64,000 nt of DNA from an uncultured Bacteroidales bacterium (GCA_902768435.1 CACXLJ010000027.1:1-64000), one strand, 5' to 3'; positions 25,232 through 34,053 are shown, numbered from the stretch's first letter. Notes: a model not told the origin generated them from the letters alone. A program made the numbers and translations.

Positions 25232-25792
25232 TTATACGGTGAGAATCTCTTTCTCTTTGGCGGCAAAAATCTCGTCGATTTTCTTGAGATACTTGTCGTG
25301 CAGTTTCTGTACTTTATCTTCGCCGTCTTTCTCAACATCCTCGGGCATGCCTTCCTTGACAGCCTTTTTCAGGCCTTCGATGGCTTCGCGGCGGCCGTTG
25401 CGGACGCTCACCTTGGCTTTCTCGGCTTCGGCTTTCGAGTCCTTGACGAGTTGCTTGCGGCGTTCCTCGGTCAGAGGGGGAATGTTGAGGCGAATCATCT
25501 CGCCGTTGTTCTCGGGCATGATGCCCACATTAGAGTCGATAATGGCTTTCTCAATGACTTTGATCATCGACTTGTCCCACGGAGTGATGGCGATGGTGCG
25601 CGCATCGGGGCAAGCGACATTGGCGACATTGTTGAGCGGCATTTTGCTGCCGTAGGCGTCAACCCTGATGCCGTCGAGGATTTTCACATTGGCTTTGCCT
25701 GCACGGATGTGTGCGAGGGCATCTTCAAGATAGTCTGCAGCCTCGTTCATCTTTTTCTCGGCAAGTTGCAGATAGTGGTTTACATCGTTCAT
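25232..25792 (-). CDS. frr: ribosome recycling factor
   Basis: This 186-residue protein has the complete RRF sequence. The coiled-coil domain is split by the beta domain, with the signature regions HIRAGKANVKILDGIRVDAYG, NVACPDARTIAITPWD, IPPLTEERRKQLVKDSK and the terminal EKEILTV. It acts with EF-G to split ribosomes after termination. pyrH, its usual neighbour, is not here. It has its own terminator. The start is the ATG at 25792. Confidence 0.96.
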   Translation of the reverse strand: MNDVNHYLQLAEKKMNEAADYLEDALAHIRAGKANVKILDGIRVDAYGSKMPLNNVANVACPDARTIAITPWDKSMIKVIEKAIIDSNVGIMPENNGEMIRLNIPPLTEERRKQLVKDSKAEAEKAKVSVRNGRREAIEGLKKAVKEGMPEDVEKDGEDKVQKLHDKYLKKIDEIFAAKEKEILTV

Positions 25793-25920
25793 AATTGCAG
25801 TATGTTTTTAGTTAATTTGCTACGAAAATAGTTATTTTGGCGTAAGCGTGCAAAAAAAATGCCAAAAAAATGAGGATTTCCATTGTCTGACACCATTTTC
25901 AGTCAATTCACGGTCATGCA

Positions 25921-27153
25921 TCAGGTGAAGGTGAGGGACGAGCAGCGGTCGAAGGCGATGTGCTGTGCGGCAGTGCGCAGTTCTTCGGCGGTGATGTCCA
26001 TGATGCGCTCCACGGTGCGTGCAATGTGCGGTGCCTTGCCCCAGTACAGCAGGTTTTTGCCGGCATTCATGGCGATGAACTCGGCACTGTCGGCGGCAAC
26101 GAGCAGTTGCCCGCAGTATTGCCGCTTGAAATCGTGGAGTTTGCGGTCGCTGAGCGGGTGCTCGGCCAGCTGGTTGAGCGTGTTGGCAACGATGTTCATG
26201 ACCTTGCCGGTGTGATGGTGGTCGCAGCCAAAATAGATTTGCATGAGACCGCAGTCGGAGTACTGTGCAAGCGACGACTCGACGGTGTAGACCAATCCTT
26301 TGCGCTCGCGCAGATAAAGATTGAGCAGTGAATTCATGCCGGGGCCGCCCACAATGTTGTTGAGCAGCGAGAAGGTAAAGCGTTCCTCGCTGAACATGGA
26401 GGGCAGGCGTGCACCCACAATGGTGTGTGACTGGTGCAGGTCGAAGTGCGTGGCATTGTGTGCGGGTGGCATAACCGGCGGTGCGGTGCGTTTTGCTGTT
26501 GCTGAGAGCGGGTGGTTCATGGCGGCAAAATGCTTCTCGGCCAGGCGGAAGATGCGCTCGGGCTTTTCAGGGCCCACCGAGAAGAGCACCATGTTGCCAG
26601 GCACATAGAGCGTCTTGAGGTAGGCGCTGCACTCTTGCGAGGTGATGTTGTCAAGGTCCTTCTCGACGCCCAGAATGTTGTGACCAAGTTGACTGCCAGC
26701 GAAAACCATGTCTTCGAAGTCGTCGAAGATGGCCTCGGCAGGTGTGTCGCGGTAACTCATCACTTCTTCGATGACCACTTCGCGTTCCTTGTCGAGTTCG
26801 GCTTTGGGGAAGACGGACCAGTTCACCAGGTCGGCAATGAGTTCGAGGGCGCGCTGCTCGTGCCCGTGAGGGAACACCGAGTAGAGCATGGTGTTCTCTT
26901 TGGTGGTGTAGGCGTTGAGTTCGCCTCCCACATTTTCCATGCGGTTCAGTATGTGCCATGCCTTGCGGTGCGTGGTGCCCTTGAAGATGGTGTGCTCAAC
27001 AAAGTGTGCCAGTCCGAAGCGCCCGTCGGGGTCGTCACGGCTGCCGGCATTGACTGCGAGACCGCACCATGCCACAAGCGACTGGTTTTGCACATGTATG
27101 ATTTTCAGTCCGTTGTCGAGGGTGTGAAGATGCGTGTTGTCGAGTGGTTGCAT
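25921..27153 (-). CDS. M16-family zinc metallopeptidase
   Basis: This 410-residue protein carries the inverted zinc motif HFVEH (50-54) and the distal glutamate in the EREVVIEEVMSYRDTP region (about 124-137). This is the catalytic half of the pitrilysin/processing-peptidase family. The second half (about 200-410) is the paired inactive M16 domain. There is no signal peptide, so it is probably cytoplasmic. The start at 27153 lies 8 bp after the stop of the S24-type repressor gene, so the two form an operon. Substrate unknown. Confidence 0.9.
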   Translation of the reverse strand: MQPLDNTHLHTLDNGLKIIHVQNQSLVAWCGLAVNAGSRDDPDGRFGLAHFVEHTIFKGTTHRKAWHILNRMENVGGELNAYTTKENTMLYSVFPHGHEQRALELIADLVNWSVFPKAELDKEREVVIEEVMSYRDTPAEAIFDDFEDMVFAGSQLGHNILGVEKDLDNITSQECSAYLKTLYVPGNMVLFSVGPEKPERIFRLAEKHFAAMNHPLSATAKRTAPPVMPPAHNATHFDLHQSHTIVGARLPSMFSEERFTFSLLNNIVGGPGMNSLLNLYLRERKGLVYTVESSLAQYSDCGLMQIYFGCDHHHTGKVMNIVANTLNQLAEHPLSDRKLHDFKRQYCGQLLVAADSAEFIAMNAGKNLLYWGKAPHIARTVERIMDITAEELRTAAQHIAFDRCSSLTFT

Positions 27154-27161
27154 GGGCGGTA

Positions 27162-27845
27162 TCAGTTGCGTGTGTCGAGGTGAATGATGTGCTGGACGAA
27201 CATGAGTTCGCGTATGTCGGCCCGGCGAATTTCCATGTCGTCGTAGTTGCGGTTCTCGCTCCTGAGTATTACCATGGCGGGGTTGTCGTGGCGGCGTATG
27301 TATTTCACCAGACGGTAGTCGTCGAGTAACACCACATAGATTTGCCCCCAGAAGATTTGTTGGAAGTTGGTGAGTTCGCGCACGGCAATGTAGTCGCCGC
27401 TGCGAATCACGGGACTCATCGAGTCGCCGCTCACGCGCACCACGCGGCAGTTCTGGCTCATGACATCGGGCAGGTTGATGGAGCCCACAATCTGGTCGTC
27501 GGTGAACATGCGCGCGCGGGGCATGGTGCCGGCTGTGACATCAATGTCGTAGACGGGTGTTCCTTGCACCGATGGGGCGAGTTGTGCGGCGCTGAGCGTG
27601 GTTGTGGCGGGCACATTGGGCAGTTTGGCAAAGGGCAGGTCAGTGCCTTGCTCGAGCCACTCTTTGCTCACGCCCAGGTTCACCACGATGCGGTTGATGA
27701 GAGCGTCGCTCACCGGCAGGCGCCCGTTGAGGTATTTCGACAGGTTAGAGGCATCTACATCAATCTTTTGGGCAAATTCTCCCTGCTTGTAGTTGAGTTC
27801 CTTCATGAGGTACTTGATGCGGTCGATGATTTCTTTTTCATTCAT
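27162..27845 (-). CDS. HTH/S24 peptidase-domain repressor (LexA/CI-like)
   Basis: This 227-residue protein has an N-terminal XRE helix-turn-helix (about 5-60, KQGEFAQKIDVDASNLSKYLNGRLP). The C-terminal S24 domain has the Ser142 nucleophile in SGDSMSP and the Lys181 general base in RLVKYIRR. An Ala105-Gly106 pair (VTAGT) sits at the position of the self-cleavage site of such repressors. It is probably a DNA-binding repressor inactivated by self-cleavage under stress. I use the ATG at 27845; a TTG at 27857 is less likely. It is co-transcribed with the M16 peptidase gene from the promoter at 28063, after a leader of about 210 nt. No prophage is adjacent. Confidence 0.85.
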   Translation of the reverse strand: MNEKEIIDRIKYLMKELNYKQGEFAQKIDVDASNLSKYLNGRLPVSDALINRIVVNLGVSKEWLEQGTDLPFAKLPNVPATTTLSAAQLAPSVQGTPVYDIDVTAGTMPRARMFTDDQIVGSINLPDVMSQNCRVVRVSGDSMSPVIRSGDYIAVRELTNFQQIFWGQIYVVLLDDYRLVKYIRRHDNPAMVILRSENRNYDDMEIRRADIRELMFVQHIIHLDTRN

Positions 27846-27883
27846 AGGCTTATTCAATGAGGTTTGAGGGTTGGGGGCTGGAG

Positions 27884-27990
27884 TTCGCCTTTGGCGAAGT
27901 TTAGAGTTGAGAGTTTAGAGTTGAGAGTTTAGAGTTGAGAGTTTAGAGTTGAGAGTTGAGTGTTAAGAGTTGAGTGTTTAGAGTTTAGTA
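27884..27990. repeat. hairpin and 14-bp tandem repeats in the leader of the S24 gene
   Basis: TTCGCC-TTT-GGCGAA (27884-27898) is followed by four tandem copies of GTTTAGAGTTGAGA (27899-27954) and decayed copies to about 27990. The unit recurs as GTTTAGGGTTGAGC twice at 36918-36945. The array lies in the transcribed leader of the repressor gene. Confidence 0.75.
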
Positions 27991-28062
27991 ATCCATTGCA
28001 GCGCGCCAGACTATTGCGACCGATGAATGCGCAATAGACGGTGATACAATAGTAAGTTTTGG

Positions 28063-28094
28063 CAAAAGTACCATTATTTTGGCACTTTACCAAA
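28063..28094 (-). promoter_or_regulatory. consensus promoter of the S24 repressor operon, with inverted repeat
   Basis: On the minus strand TTTG (28091-28094), 20 nt and TACTTTTG (28063-28070) match the consensus exactly. TACCATT (28069-28075) and AATGGTA (28109-28115) form an inverted repeat around the -33 box. It could be an operator for autoregulation; that part is inference. Confidence 0.7.
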
Positions 28095-28141
28095 TATTTG
28101 GGCAATAAAATGGTAAAAAACCTTTAAGAGGCGACCCTTTT

Positions 28142-28600
28142 TTAGGAGTTGATGGGGATTTCGCGCTGGATGCTCATGTCGAGCGAGATGAGCGTTTCGG
28201 TGGCGACAACGCCAGGAATGTTCTGGATTTTGCCGTTGAGCAGTTTCATGAGATGCTCGTTGTCTCGTGCATAGAGCTTGACCATCATGGTGTAAGGCCC
28301 TGTGGTGAAGTGGCACTCCACCACCTCGTTTATTTTCTCAAATTCGGTGATAAGGTCTTGATAGAGTGAGCCTTTTTCGAGCTTAATGCCGATGAAAGTG
28401 CAGGTTGTGAACCCCAGCATTTTGGGGTCGACATGATAGCCCGATCCAGTAATGACCTTCATGTCGATGAGGCGTTGAATACGCTGGTGGATGGCTGCTC
28501 TGGAGACACCACACTTGACTGCCACATCCTTTGAAGCGATGCGGGCATTTTTCATAATGATTTCAAGAATCTGCTTGTCGAGATTATCAATTTTTTCCAT
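28142..28600 (-). CDS. Lrp/AsnC-family transcriptional regulator
   Basis: This 152-residue protein has an N-terminal winged HTH (LDKQILEIIMKNARIASKDVAVKCGVSRAAIHQRIQRL). The C-terminal RAM ligand-binding domain includes FIGIKLEKG, VVECHFTTGPYTMMVKLYARD and the terminal VVATETLISLDM. Such proteins bind amino acids and act as octameric or higher global or local regulators. A TACTTTTG -7 box lies 20 bp upstream of the ATG at 28600. The controlled genes are unknown. Confidence 0.93.
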   Translation of the reverse strand: MEKIDNLDKQILEIIMKNARIASKDVAVKCGVSRAAIHQRIQRLIDMKVITGSGYHVDPKMLGFTTCTFIGIKLEKGSLYQDLITEFEKINEVVECHFTTGPYTMMVKLYARDNEHLMKLLNGKIQNIPGVVATETLISLDMSIQREIPINS

Positions 28601-28619
28601 TATTTGAACTAATTTGGTA

Positions 28620-28627
28620 CAAAAGTA
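28620..28627 (-). promoter_or_regulatory. -7 box of the Lrp/AsnC gene
   Basis: TACTTTTG on the minus strand, with CTTG 20 nt upstream (28648-28651) as a weak -33 element. Confidence 0.5.
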
Positions 28628-28739
28628 ATAAAATATTTGATATAATGCAAGAAAAGTTAGAAAACTAGTTAGTTCGCTTGCAAAATGTTATGATTAAAAT
28701 GGTTTTTGCTGAAAAAAAGTCAGCACTGATTGAATTTAT

Positions 28740-28771
28740 TTTGACTACACCTAATTATTATTGTACTTTAG
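28740..28771 (+). promoter_or_regulatory. promoter of the dockerin/carbohydrate-binding pair
   Basis: TTTG (28740-28743), 20 nt and TACTTTAG (28764-28771; one mismatch to TAnnTTTG). The gene starts at 28823. Confidence 0.6.
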
Positions 28772-28822
28772 CAGTCAATTATCATTATCATGGATACTGA
28801 AAGACATAATAAAATCATAAAA

Positions 28823-29236
28823 ATGAAGAAATTTGTATTTGCAATGCTTGTGTTGCTTATGGGTATAAGCGCACAGGCGCAAGGTTTCACTTACTTGCGT
28901 TTCAACACAGGTAGTGGAACTGAGAATTGTGTCGCTACCGACGGCTTGCGAATCGTTTTCAACAACGGCAAGCTGGTTGCGACAAGCAATGGCGGCAATG
29001 CTACCATTATGTTGAGTTCAATGAACTATATGTACTTCTCTAACGAAGGAGAATCTTCTCAAGGCATTGTGGGTGATGTGAACCACGACGGCAGCGTTGA
29101 TGTTCGCGACATCTCAGCCTTGATTAACATGATTATGGCTTTCACTCCCGAAGAGGAAAGTGGCGATGTGAATGGCGACGGACGCATCAATGTAAGCGAC
29201 ATTACGGCTTTAATTGATATAATAATGCACTCATGA
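28823..29236 (+). CDS. small exported protein with two dockerin-like repeats
   Basis: This 137-residue protein has a signal peptide (MKKFVFAMLVLLMGISAQAQ). A short beta domain follows (FTYLRF..DGLRIVFNNGKLVAT..MYFSN), a form common at the head of Bacteroidales surface proteins. Two calcium-loop repeats close it, DVNHDGSVDVRDISALI and DVNGDGRINVSDITALI. It has no other domain. I chose the ATG at 28823 over one at 28790 because it begins the signal peptide. The stop overlaps the start of the next gene as ATGA, so the two products are made together. It may act as a detachable dockerin adaptor for the large downstream protein, which lacks a dockerin. Confidence 0.75.
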   Translation: MKKFVFAMLVLLMGISAQAQGFTYLRFNTGSGTENCVATDGLRIVFNNGKLVATSNGGNATIMLSSMNYMYFSNEGESSQGIVGDVNHDGSVDVRDISALINMIMAFTPEEESGDVNGDGRINVSDITALIDIIMHS

Positions 29237-32028
29237 TGAAACGGATAGCATTACTTTTTGCGATAGTTGCAGCATGTCTCAACGCGCAAGCACAACAGAC
29301 AATGTGGGTGTGCACCGGTCAAGTGAAATATGCCTATAATACAGCCGAACTGGGTAATATGCCCTACCTGAACGGAACTACACTCACTATATTAGATAAG
29401 GTGTTCAATATTGCCGACATCGATAGTATCTATGTGAATAGTGAAACATTTGACGACGACAACATTCTCGTCAACTATGCTACTAATAAGGCCTATGTGA
29501 CCGTAGCAGGTAACATTGCCAGCCACATCACTCCCGTTGTGACCAATGCCCATGTGAGCGTGGTGCAAGACACTACGGTAGCAACCGAATATACCTATAC
29601 CCTACAGGGCACTTCGATAATGGGCTCGTTCTATCAGGATGGTAGTTACAAGATTACCGTTCGCCTGAACGACCTGACCCTGAACAACCCCGATAGCGCA
29701 GCCATCAACATTCGCGACGGCAAGCGCATCGCCGTTGAACTGGTCGACGGTACAACAACAACCTTGAGCGACGGCACCAACGGACCGCAAAAGGGCTGCT
29801 TCGCCGTGAAAGGCCATGCCGAGTTCAAGGGCAGCGGTACGCTCAACATCACCGGTAACACGAAGAACGCCTTCTGGGGCAAGGAATATGTCGAAATCAA
29901 GAAGACCGTGGGCGCCATCAACATTCTGGGTGCCGTAGGCGACGGCTTCAATGTGAACCAGTATTTCTTGCAGAATGGCGGCGTCATCACCATTAACAAT
30001 GTGGGCGACGACGGCATTCAAGTGAGCTATGAGACCGACGACAACGATGTGATCATAGAAGATGAAGAGAATACAGGCGCAATAACCCTGAAGGGCGGCA
30101 CGCTGAACATCAACATGACCAGCGATGGCGGCAAGGGCGTGAAGGCCGCGAGCGATGTGAACATAAGCGGCACCTCGCTCACGGTGGTGCAGAGCGGCAA
30201 CTATGTGTACGATGGTGTTGACCCCAGCTACTGCGCCGCAGTGAAGGCCGACGGCAACATCAATGTTACCGGTGGCACCGTTAATGTGACCAGCACGGCA
30301 GCAGGCGGTCGCGGTTTGAATGCCGACGGCACCATCAACATTGACGAGAGCAGCGCCACCACCAACATCGACATCAAGGCCAATGGCGCTGGTGGAGTGC
30401 TTGCCACAAACTCAAGTGGCAGCGGTGAAACACCCAAGTCCTACCGCCTGTATGTGGCCAAACCTAGCGGTTACAGCAACTGGAATAATTCTAATGTGTA
30501 TCTCTATAAGAGTGACGGCACACTGGTGGCCAACATCACGAGCAATACCGTACAGAGGTCGTCGGGTTCGACTACACTCACATTCTACTACTACGACTTT
30601 GGTTCGGCCAACAGCGACACCTACTACATTGGAGGTACCTACAGTTATTATACCCTTAAGACTGTGACCTTCACAGGGCCCACCAGCGGCGAGGACCTGT
30701 ACTACCAGATATCGAGCAGTTATGACAGCAGTGGTTCGACGCGCACCTTCTCGATGACCAATGTGACCTCGCAATATGGTGGCAGCAGCGACCAAGGCGA
30801 AGACTCGGGCGAAAGCTATAACGCCTCGGGCATCAAGGCCGACGGCAATGTGACCATAGGTGGCACCATTAATGGAGGCAACCTGACGCTGAAGCCCAGC
30901 GGCGCTATGCAAGTGATCAACAGCGACGCAAGCTACAGCAGCGGTATCAAGGCAGTTGACTTTGTGATGAACGACGGTACGCTTGGCATCACCGCAACGG
31001 GTACGGCCGGCAAGGGCATCTCGACCACGACAATGACCACCAACGGCGGCACCATCACGGTGACCAACAGTGGCGCTGCACAGGCTGCATCGACCAGTGG
31101 CGACTACTACACCGCCAAGGGTTTCAAGACCGACGGTGACATGAACCTGCTGGGTGGCACCATCACCATTACCATGACCGGCAAAGGCGGCAAGGGTATT
31201 AAGGTGAACGGCAACTATGTGCAAGGCAACGCCGACACCACCGGTCCCACACTCACCGTTTCGACCACAGGAACTGCTGCAGGAACAAGCAGCAGTGGCG
31301 GCTGGGGACCTGGCGGCGGCTCAAGCGTTAGCGGCTCGGCCAAGGGTGTGAAGGTTGAAGGCACCATCACCATCAATGGCGGCACCACCAAGGTGAGCGC
31401 CACAGGCGGTGAAGGCAGTGAAGGCATCGAAAGCAAGACCACCATGACCATCAACGGTGGCTACATTGAGTGCAACACCTACGACGATGCTCTGAACAGT
31501 GCTGGTCATATGTACATCAAGGGTGGCTTCGTCTATGCAGTGGCAACCAACAACGACGCCATCGACAGCAACGGTAACATGTACTTGAGCGGTGGTATGG
31601 TCTTCTGCTACGGTAGCGAAGAGGGCCTTGACGCCAACAGCGAGGGTGGCTACAAAGTGTATATCCAAAGTGGTGCCAATATTGCCGCAATAGGCCGTAG
31701 CATGGGTGCTATCGAGAGTGGCGCTTCTATCAGCCAATCATGTTATCAAACAACTGCCAGTTCCAACACTTGGTATGCCCTGTATAACGGTAACACCGTA
31801 GTGGCTGCATTCCAGGTACCCACCTTGAGCAGCAGCGGTGGCGGTTACGGTCCTGGCGGTGGTAGCAGCGGTGGCTCTACCATGGTGGTTACCTCGCCAT
31901 TGTGCAAACTCTATAGCGGCGTGACCGGCAGCGGCACTTCGTTCTGGAGCGGCAAGGGCTACAGTAATGCCAGCGGCGGTTCGAATGTTTCGCTTTCCAG
32001 CTACTCTGGTGGCGGTGGCGGTTGGTAA
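29233..32028 (+). CDS. exported beta-helix carbohydrate-binding protein (Cthe_2159/DUF4353-like)
   Basis: This 931-residue protein has a signal peptide (ends AQAQ). A short head domain is similar in style to the upstream small protein. A long right-handed beta-helix-like region follows. It has repeated elements such as GGKGVKAASDVNISG, ASGIKADGNVTIGG and KGGKGIKVNGNYV, with internal GGTLNI-type strands. This pattern is that of the carbohydrate-binding Cthe_2159 family, which binds acidic polysaccharides and calcium. Gly/Ser-rich segments (GPGGGSS) break the helix, and the end is SSYSGGGGGW. It is probably an extracellular adhesin or polysaccharide-binding protein, co-translated with the small dockerin protein. 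A terminator follows at 32147. Confidence 0.75.
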   Translation: MMKRIALLFAIVAACLNAQAQQTMWVCTGQVKYAYNTAELGNMPYLNGTTLTILDKVFNIADIDSIYVNSETFDDDNILVNYATNKAYVTVAGNIASHITPVVTNAHVSVVQDTTVATEYTYTLQGTSIMGSFYQDGSYKITVRLNDLTLNNPDSAAINIRDGKRIAVELVDGTTTTLSDGTNGPQKGCFAVKGHAEFKGSGTLNITGNTKNAFWGKEYVEIKKTVGAINILGAVGDGFNVNQYFLQNGGVITINNVGDDGIQVSYETDDNDVIIEDEENTGAITLKGGTLNINMTSDGGKGVKAASDVNISGTSLTVVQSGNYVYDGVDPSYCAAVKADGNINVTGGTVNVTSTAAGGRGLNADGTINIDESSATTNIDIKANGAGGVLATNSSGSGETPKSYRLYVAKPSGYSNWNNSNVYLYKSDGTLVANITSNTVQRSSGSTTLTFYYYDFGSANSDTYYIGGTYSYYTLKTVTFTGPTSGEDLYYQISSSYDSSGSTRTFSMTNVTSQYGGSSDQGEDSGESYNASGIKADGNVTIGGTINGGNLTLKPSGAMQVINSDASYSSGIKAVDFVMNDGTLGITATGTAGKGISTTTMTTNGGTITVTNSGAAQAASTSGDYYTAKGFKTDGDMNLLGGTITITMTGKGGKGIKVNGNYVQGNADTTGPTLTVSTTGTAAGTSSSGGWGPGGGSSVSGSAKGVKVEGTITINGGTTKVSATGGEGSEGIESKTTMTINGGYIECNTYDDALNSAGHMYIKGGFVYAVATNNDAIDSNGNMYLSGGMVFCYGSEEGLDANSEGGYKVYIQSGANIAAIGRSMGAIESGASISQSCYQTTASSNTWYALYNGNTVVAAFQVPTLSSSGGGYGPGGGSSGGSTMVVTSPLCKLYSGVTGSGTSFWSGKGYSNASGGSNVSLSSYSGGGGGW

Positions 32029-32146
32029 TCCTGATTACCTTGTGGTTAAGTGCAGCGGCACAACCTCATTTACTGAACAATAAAGAAAAAACATAAGCAT
32101 ATTAATATTTTTAATGGTAATAGTTAGGATTTAATTATCCAAACGG

Positions 32147-32181
32147 CCGCCAGAGCAGTGATGCTATGGCGGTTGTTTTTT
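32147..32181 (+). terminator. terminator of the carbohydrate-binding protein gene
   Basis: CCGCCA (32147-32152) pairs with TGGCGG (32167-32172), followed by TTGTTTTTT. Confidence 0.65.
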
Positions 32182-32204
32182 ATGTGCCTATTAGAGGCTA
32201 CAAA

Positions 32205-32261
32205 CTAGAATAACTAGATAATCTAGAAATTCTAGAAAAACTAGAAATTCTAGATATCTAG
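32205..32261. repeat. 9-bp tandem repeat with CTAG core, seven units
   Basis: CTAG begins at 32205, 32214, 32223, 32232, 32241, 32250 and 32258, so the unit is CTAGAAATT-like with 9-bp phase (the last spacing is 8). CTAG is normally rare in bacterial DNA. The array lies between converging genes. Confidence 0.85.
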
Positions 32262-32306
32262 AATAGCATGAGAAACCAGAAGAGAGTGGGGGCTGCTTGC
32301 TGGCAG

Positions 32307-33014
32307 TTATTGGAGAATGGGCCACTGGAAGCGCTTGAGCTTGGCTTCGAGTTCTTTCTCGCGACCGCCCAGATAGGTGTTGCACAGAGCGTGGAAGGCG
32401 GCCGAGTGGTTCATGTGCTGCAGGTGTGCCAGTTCGTGGCAAATGATGAGGTCGACGAGTTCAGGCGTGAGGAACATCACATTGCGCGAGAGCTGAATGA
32501 TGCCCTTGCTGGTGCAGTGCCCCAGTTTTTGCTTGCCGCGCCCTATTTCAAACCCTTTGACGCTCACGCCCAGCCGCTGAGCCAGTTGCATGGCATAGGG
32601 GATGAGCCGCTTGACGGCCTCTTTGGACATGACCTGCTGCAAAGCCCGCGAGAGGTTTTGTTTGGCAAAGGCCGAGTCAAAGTCGGTGCCTGTCGGCAGG
32701 CTCACGATGATGTTGCTCTCGCCATCGTGCTTGAGCATGATGTACCCAGGTTTTACCGATTGCACGCCCAGCGTCACAGTGCAGTGGAAGCACTCGATGA
32801 CTTGCCCCTCGTGAAAACTGACGGCAGGGCTGCGGTGCTTGACAATGTTGCTGCGGTGCGTGTCGATGAACTGGCGGAGCATGGCCGTGGGCGTTCCGTT
32901 GGGCACATTCACATGCAGCTGGTCGTTGTGCCATCGGGCGCTGATGGTGTGCGACCCATGCCTTACCTTGACAATGATGCGGCCCAGTTCGGGGTCATCG
33001 AGATAGAATTGCAT
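32307..33014 (-). CDS. YgjP-like (M48/DUF45) metallopeptidase
   Basis: This 235-residue soluble protein has the zinc motif HELAH (193-197) and NHS (His203) in CHELAHLQHMNHSAAFHAL. The pattern KLGHCTSKGIIQLSRNVMF precedes it, as expected for the YgjP/DUF45 family of SprT-like zincin metallopeptidases. It is encoded 12 bp after nadK, so it is probably co-transcribed. The substrate is unknown. The ATG at 33014 is used. Confidence 0.85.
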   Translation of the reverse strand: MQFYLDDPELGRIIVKVRHGSHTISARWHNDQLHVNVPNGTPTAMLRQFIDTHRSNIVKHRSPAVSFHEGQVIECFHCTVTLGVQSVKPGYIMLKHDGESNIIVSLPTGTDFDSAFAKQNLSRALQQVMSKEAVKRLIPYAMQLAQRLGVSVKGFEIGRGKQKLGHCTSKGIIQLSRNVMFLTPELVDLIICHELAHLQHMNHSAAFHALCNTYLGGREKELEAKLKRFQWPILQ

Positions 33015-33026
33015 AGTGTGCAGGGT

Positions 33027-33893
33027 TTATTCTTCGCGGTTGTCTTTGCCCCACATGAGCTTGTTGCGCAGGGTGCTGGCAAAGTTGTAGTCGTTGAGTA
33101 GCACCACCTGCGCCTCAAAGGGAGCGCGGGTGATGGTGAGCGCCGTGCCACTGGGCAAACCCACCGAGTCGCCGTCGATGCTCAGCTGATACAGAGCTGT
33201 GCGGCTGCGGGTGGTGATGGTGAGGGTGGCATCGTCGCGAATCACCACGGGACGCATCGTGAGGGCATGAGGCGAGATGGGCGAGAGCACCACGCAGCGC
33301 GAGAGGGGCTCGAGCACGGGGCCGCCCACGCTCAGGTTATAGGCTGTTGAGCCGGTAGGGGTGCACACGAGCAGTCCGTCGCCCTTGTAGGTGGTGAGCG
33401 GGATGCCATCGATGAGCACATCCACCTCGATCATCGACGAGGTGTCTTGGCGCAGCAGCGCCACCTCGTTGAGCGCGCATGGGAAACCGCCATGTCCGTT
33501 GCTCATCACTTGCAGCATAGAGCGTTTCTCAACGCGGTAGTTGCCGCTGAGCAAGGCATCGACCACCTCTTGCGTCTGGTGAATGTGCGCTGTGGTGAGG
33601 TAGCCCAAATGGCCCGCATTGATGCCCATGATGGGCACACCATGACGCGACACCACCTTGGAGGTGCGCAAGAAGGTGCCGTCGCCGCCCAGGCTCAATG
33701 CCACATCGGTGTCGTCGGGAGTTTCCATTGCCTTCACATTGCGTGTGAAAGGCACCTGGTGCCGACTCAAGAAACTCAGATATGATTCCTCGACCTGCAG
33801 CTCCACACCATGCTCAATCAGCTCTTGTGCAAGATGTTGAATGTGGGGGAGCACATCGTGGTGATATTCGTTGCCAAAAATAGTTATTTTCAT
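33027..33893 (-). CDS. nadK: NAD kinase
   Basis: This 288-residue enzyme phosphorylates NAD to NADP using ATP or polyphosphate. The diagnostic GGDGTFLRT (69-77), NAGHLGYLT, the NEV segment (CALNEVAL), the GDGLLVCTPTGSTAYNLSVGGPV block and SPISPHAL are all present. It is divergent from pdxJ, with 160 bp between. No consensus promoter is obvious on its side. Confidence 0.95.
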   Translation of the reverse strand: MKITIFGNEYHHDVLPHIQHLAQELIEHGVELQVEESYLSFLSRHQVPFTRNVKAMETPDDTDVALSLGGDGTFLRTSKVVSRHGVPIMGINAGHLGYLTTAHIHQTQEVVDALLSGNYRVEKRSMLQVMSNGHGGFPCALNEVALLRQDTSSMIEVDVLIDGIPLTTYKGDGLLVCTPTGSTAYNLSVGGPVLEPLSRCVVLSPISPHALTMRPVVIRDDATLTITTRSRTALYQLSIDGDSVGLPSGTALTITRAPFEAQVVLLNDYNFASTLRNKLMWGKDNREE

Positions 33894-34035
33894 AATCTAT
33901 CTAAAAATGCGGTTAAAAAGATGCTAAAAAACGAAAAAGGGCTGAAAACGTTTTCATTTCTCATTAATTCCTCTTATTTTTGCATAACCTTAGCAATGGC
34001 AAAGATAAGCATTATTTGTCAAACTAAGTACTAAT

Positions 34036-34043
34036 TACCTTTG
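34036..34043 (+). promoter_or_regulatory. -7 box of the pdxJ-exbB-exbD-tonB operon
   Basis: TACCTTTG matches TAnnTTTG, 10 bp before the pdxJ ATG. The nearest TTTG (34015-34018) is only 17 nt upstream, so the -33 is suboptimal. The leader would be very short. Confidence 0.5.
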
Positions 34044-34053
34044 TAAAAGATAA

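Noticed and set aside
27162..27845. Prophage repressor marking a prophage
   Set aside because: The neighbours are housekeeping genes (M16 peptidase, frr, dnaX, Lrp) and no phage structural or integrase gene is present.
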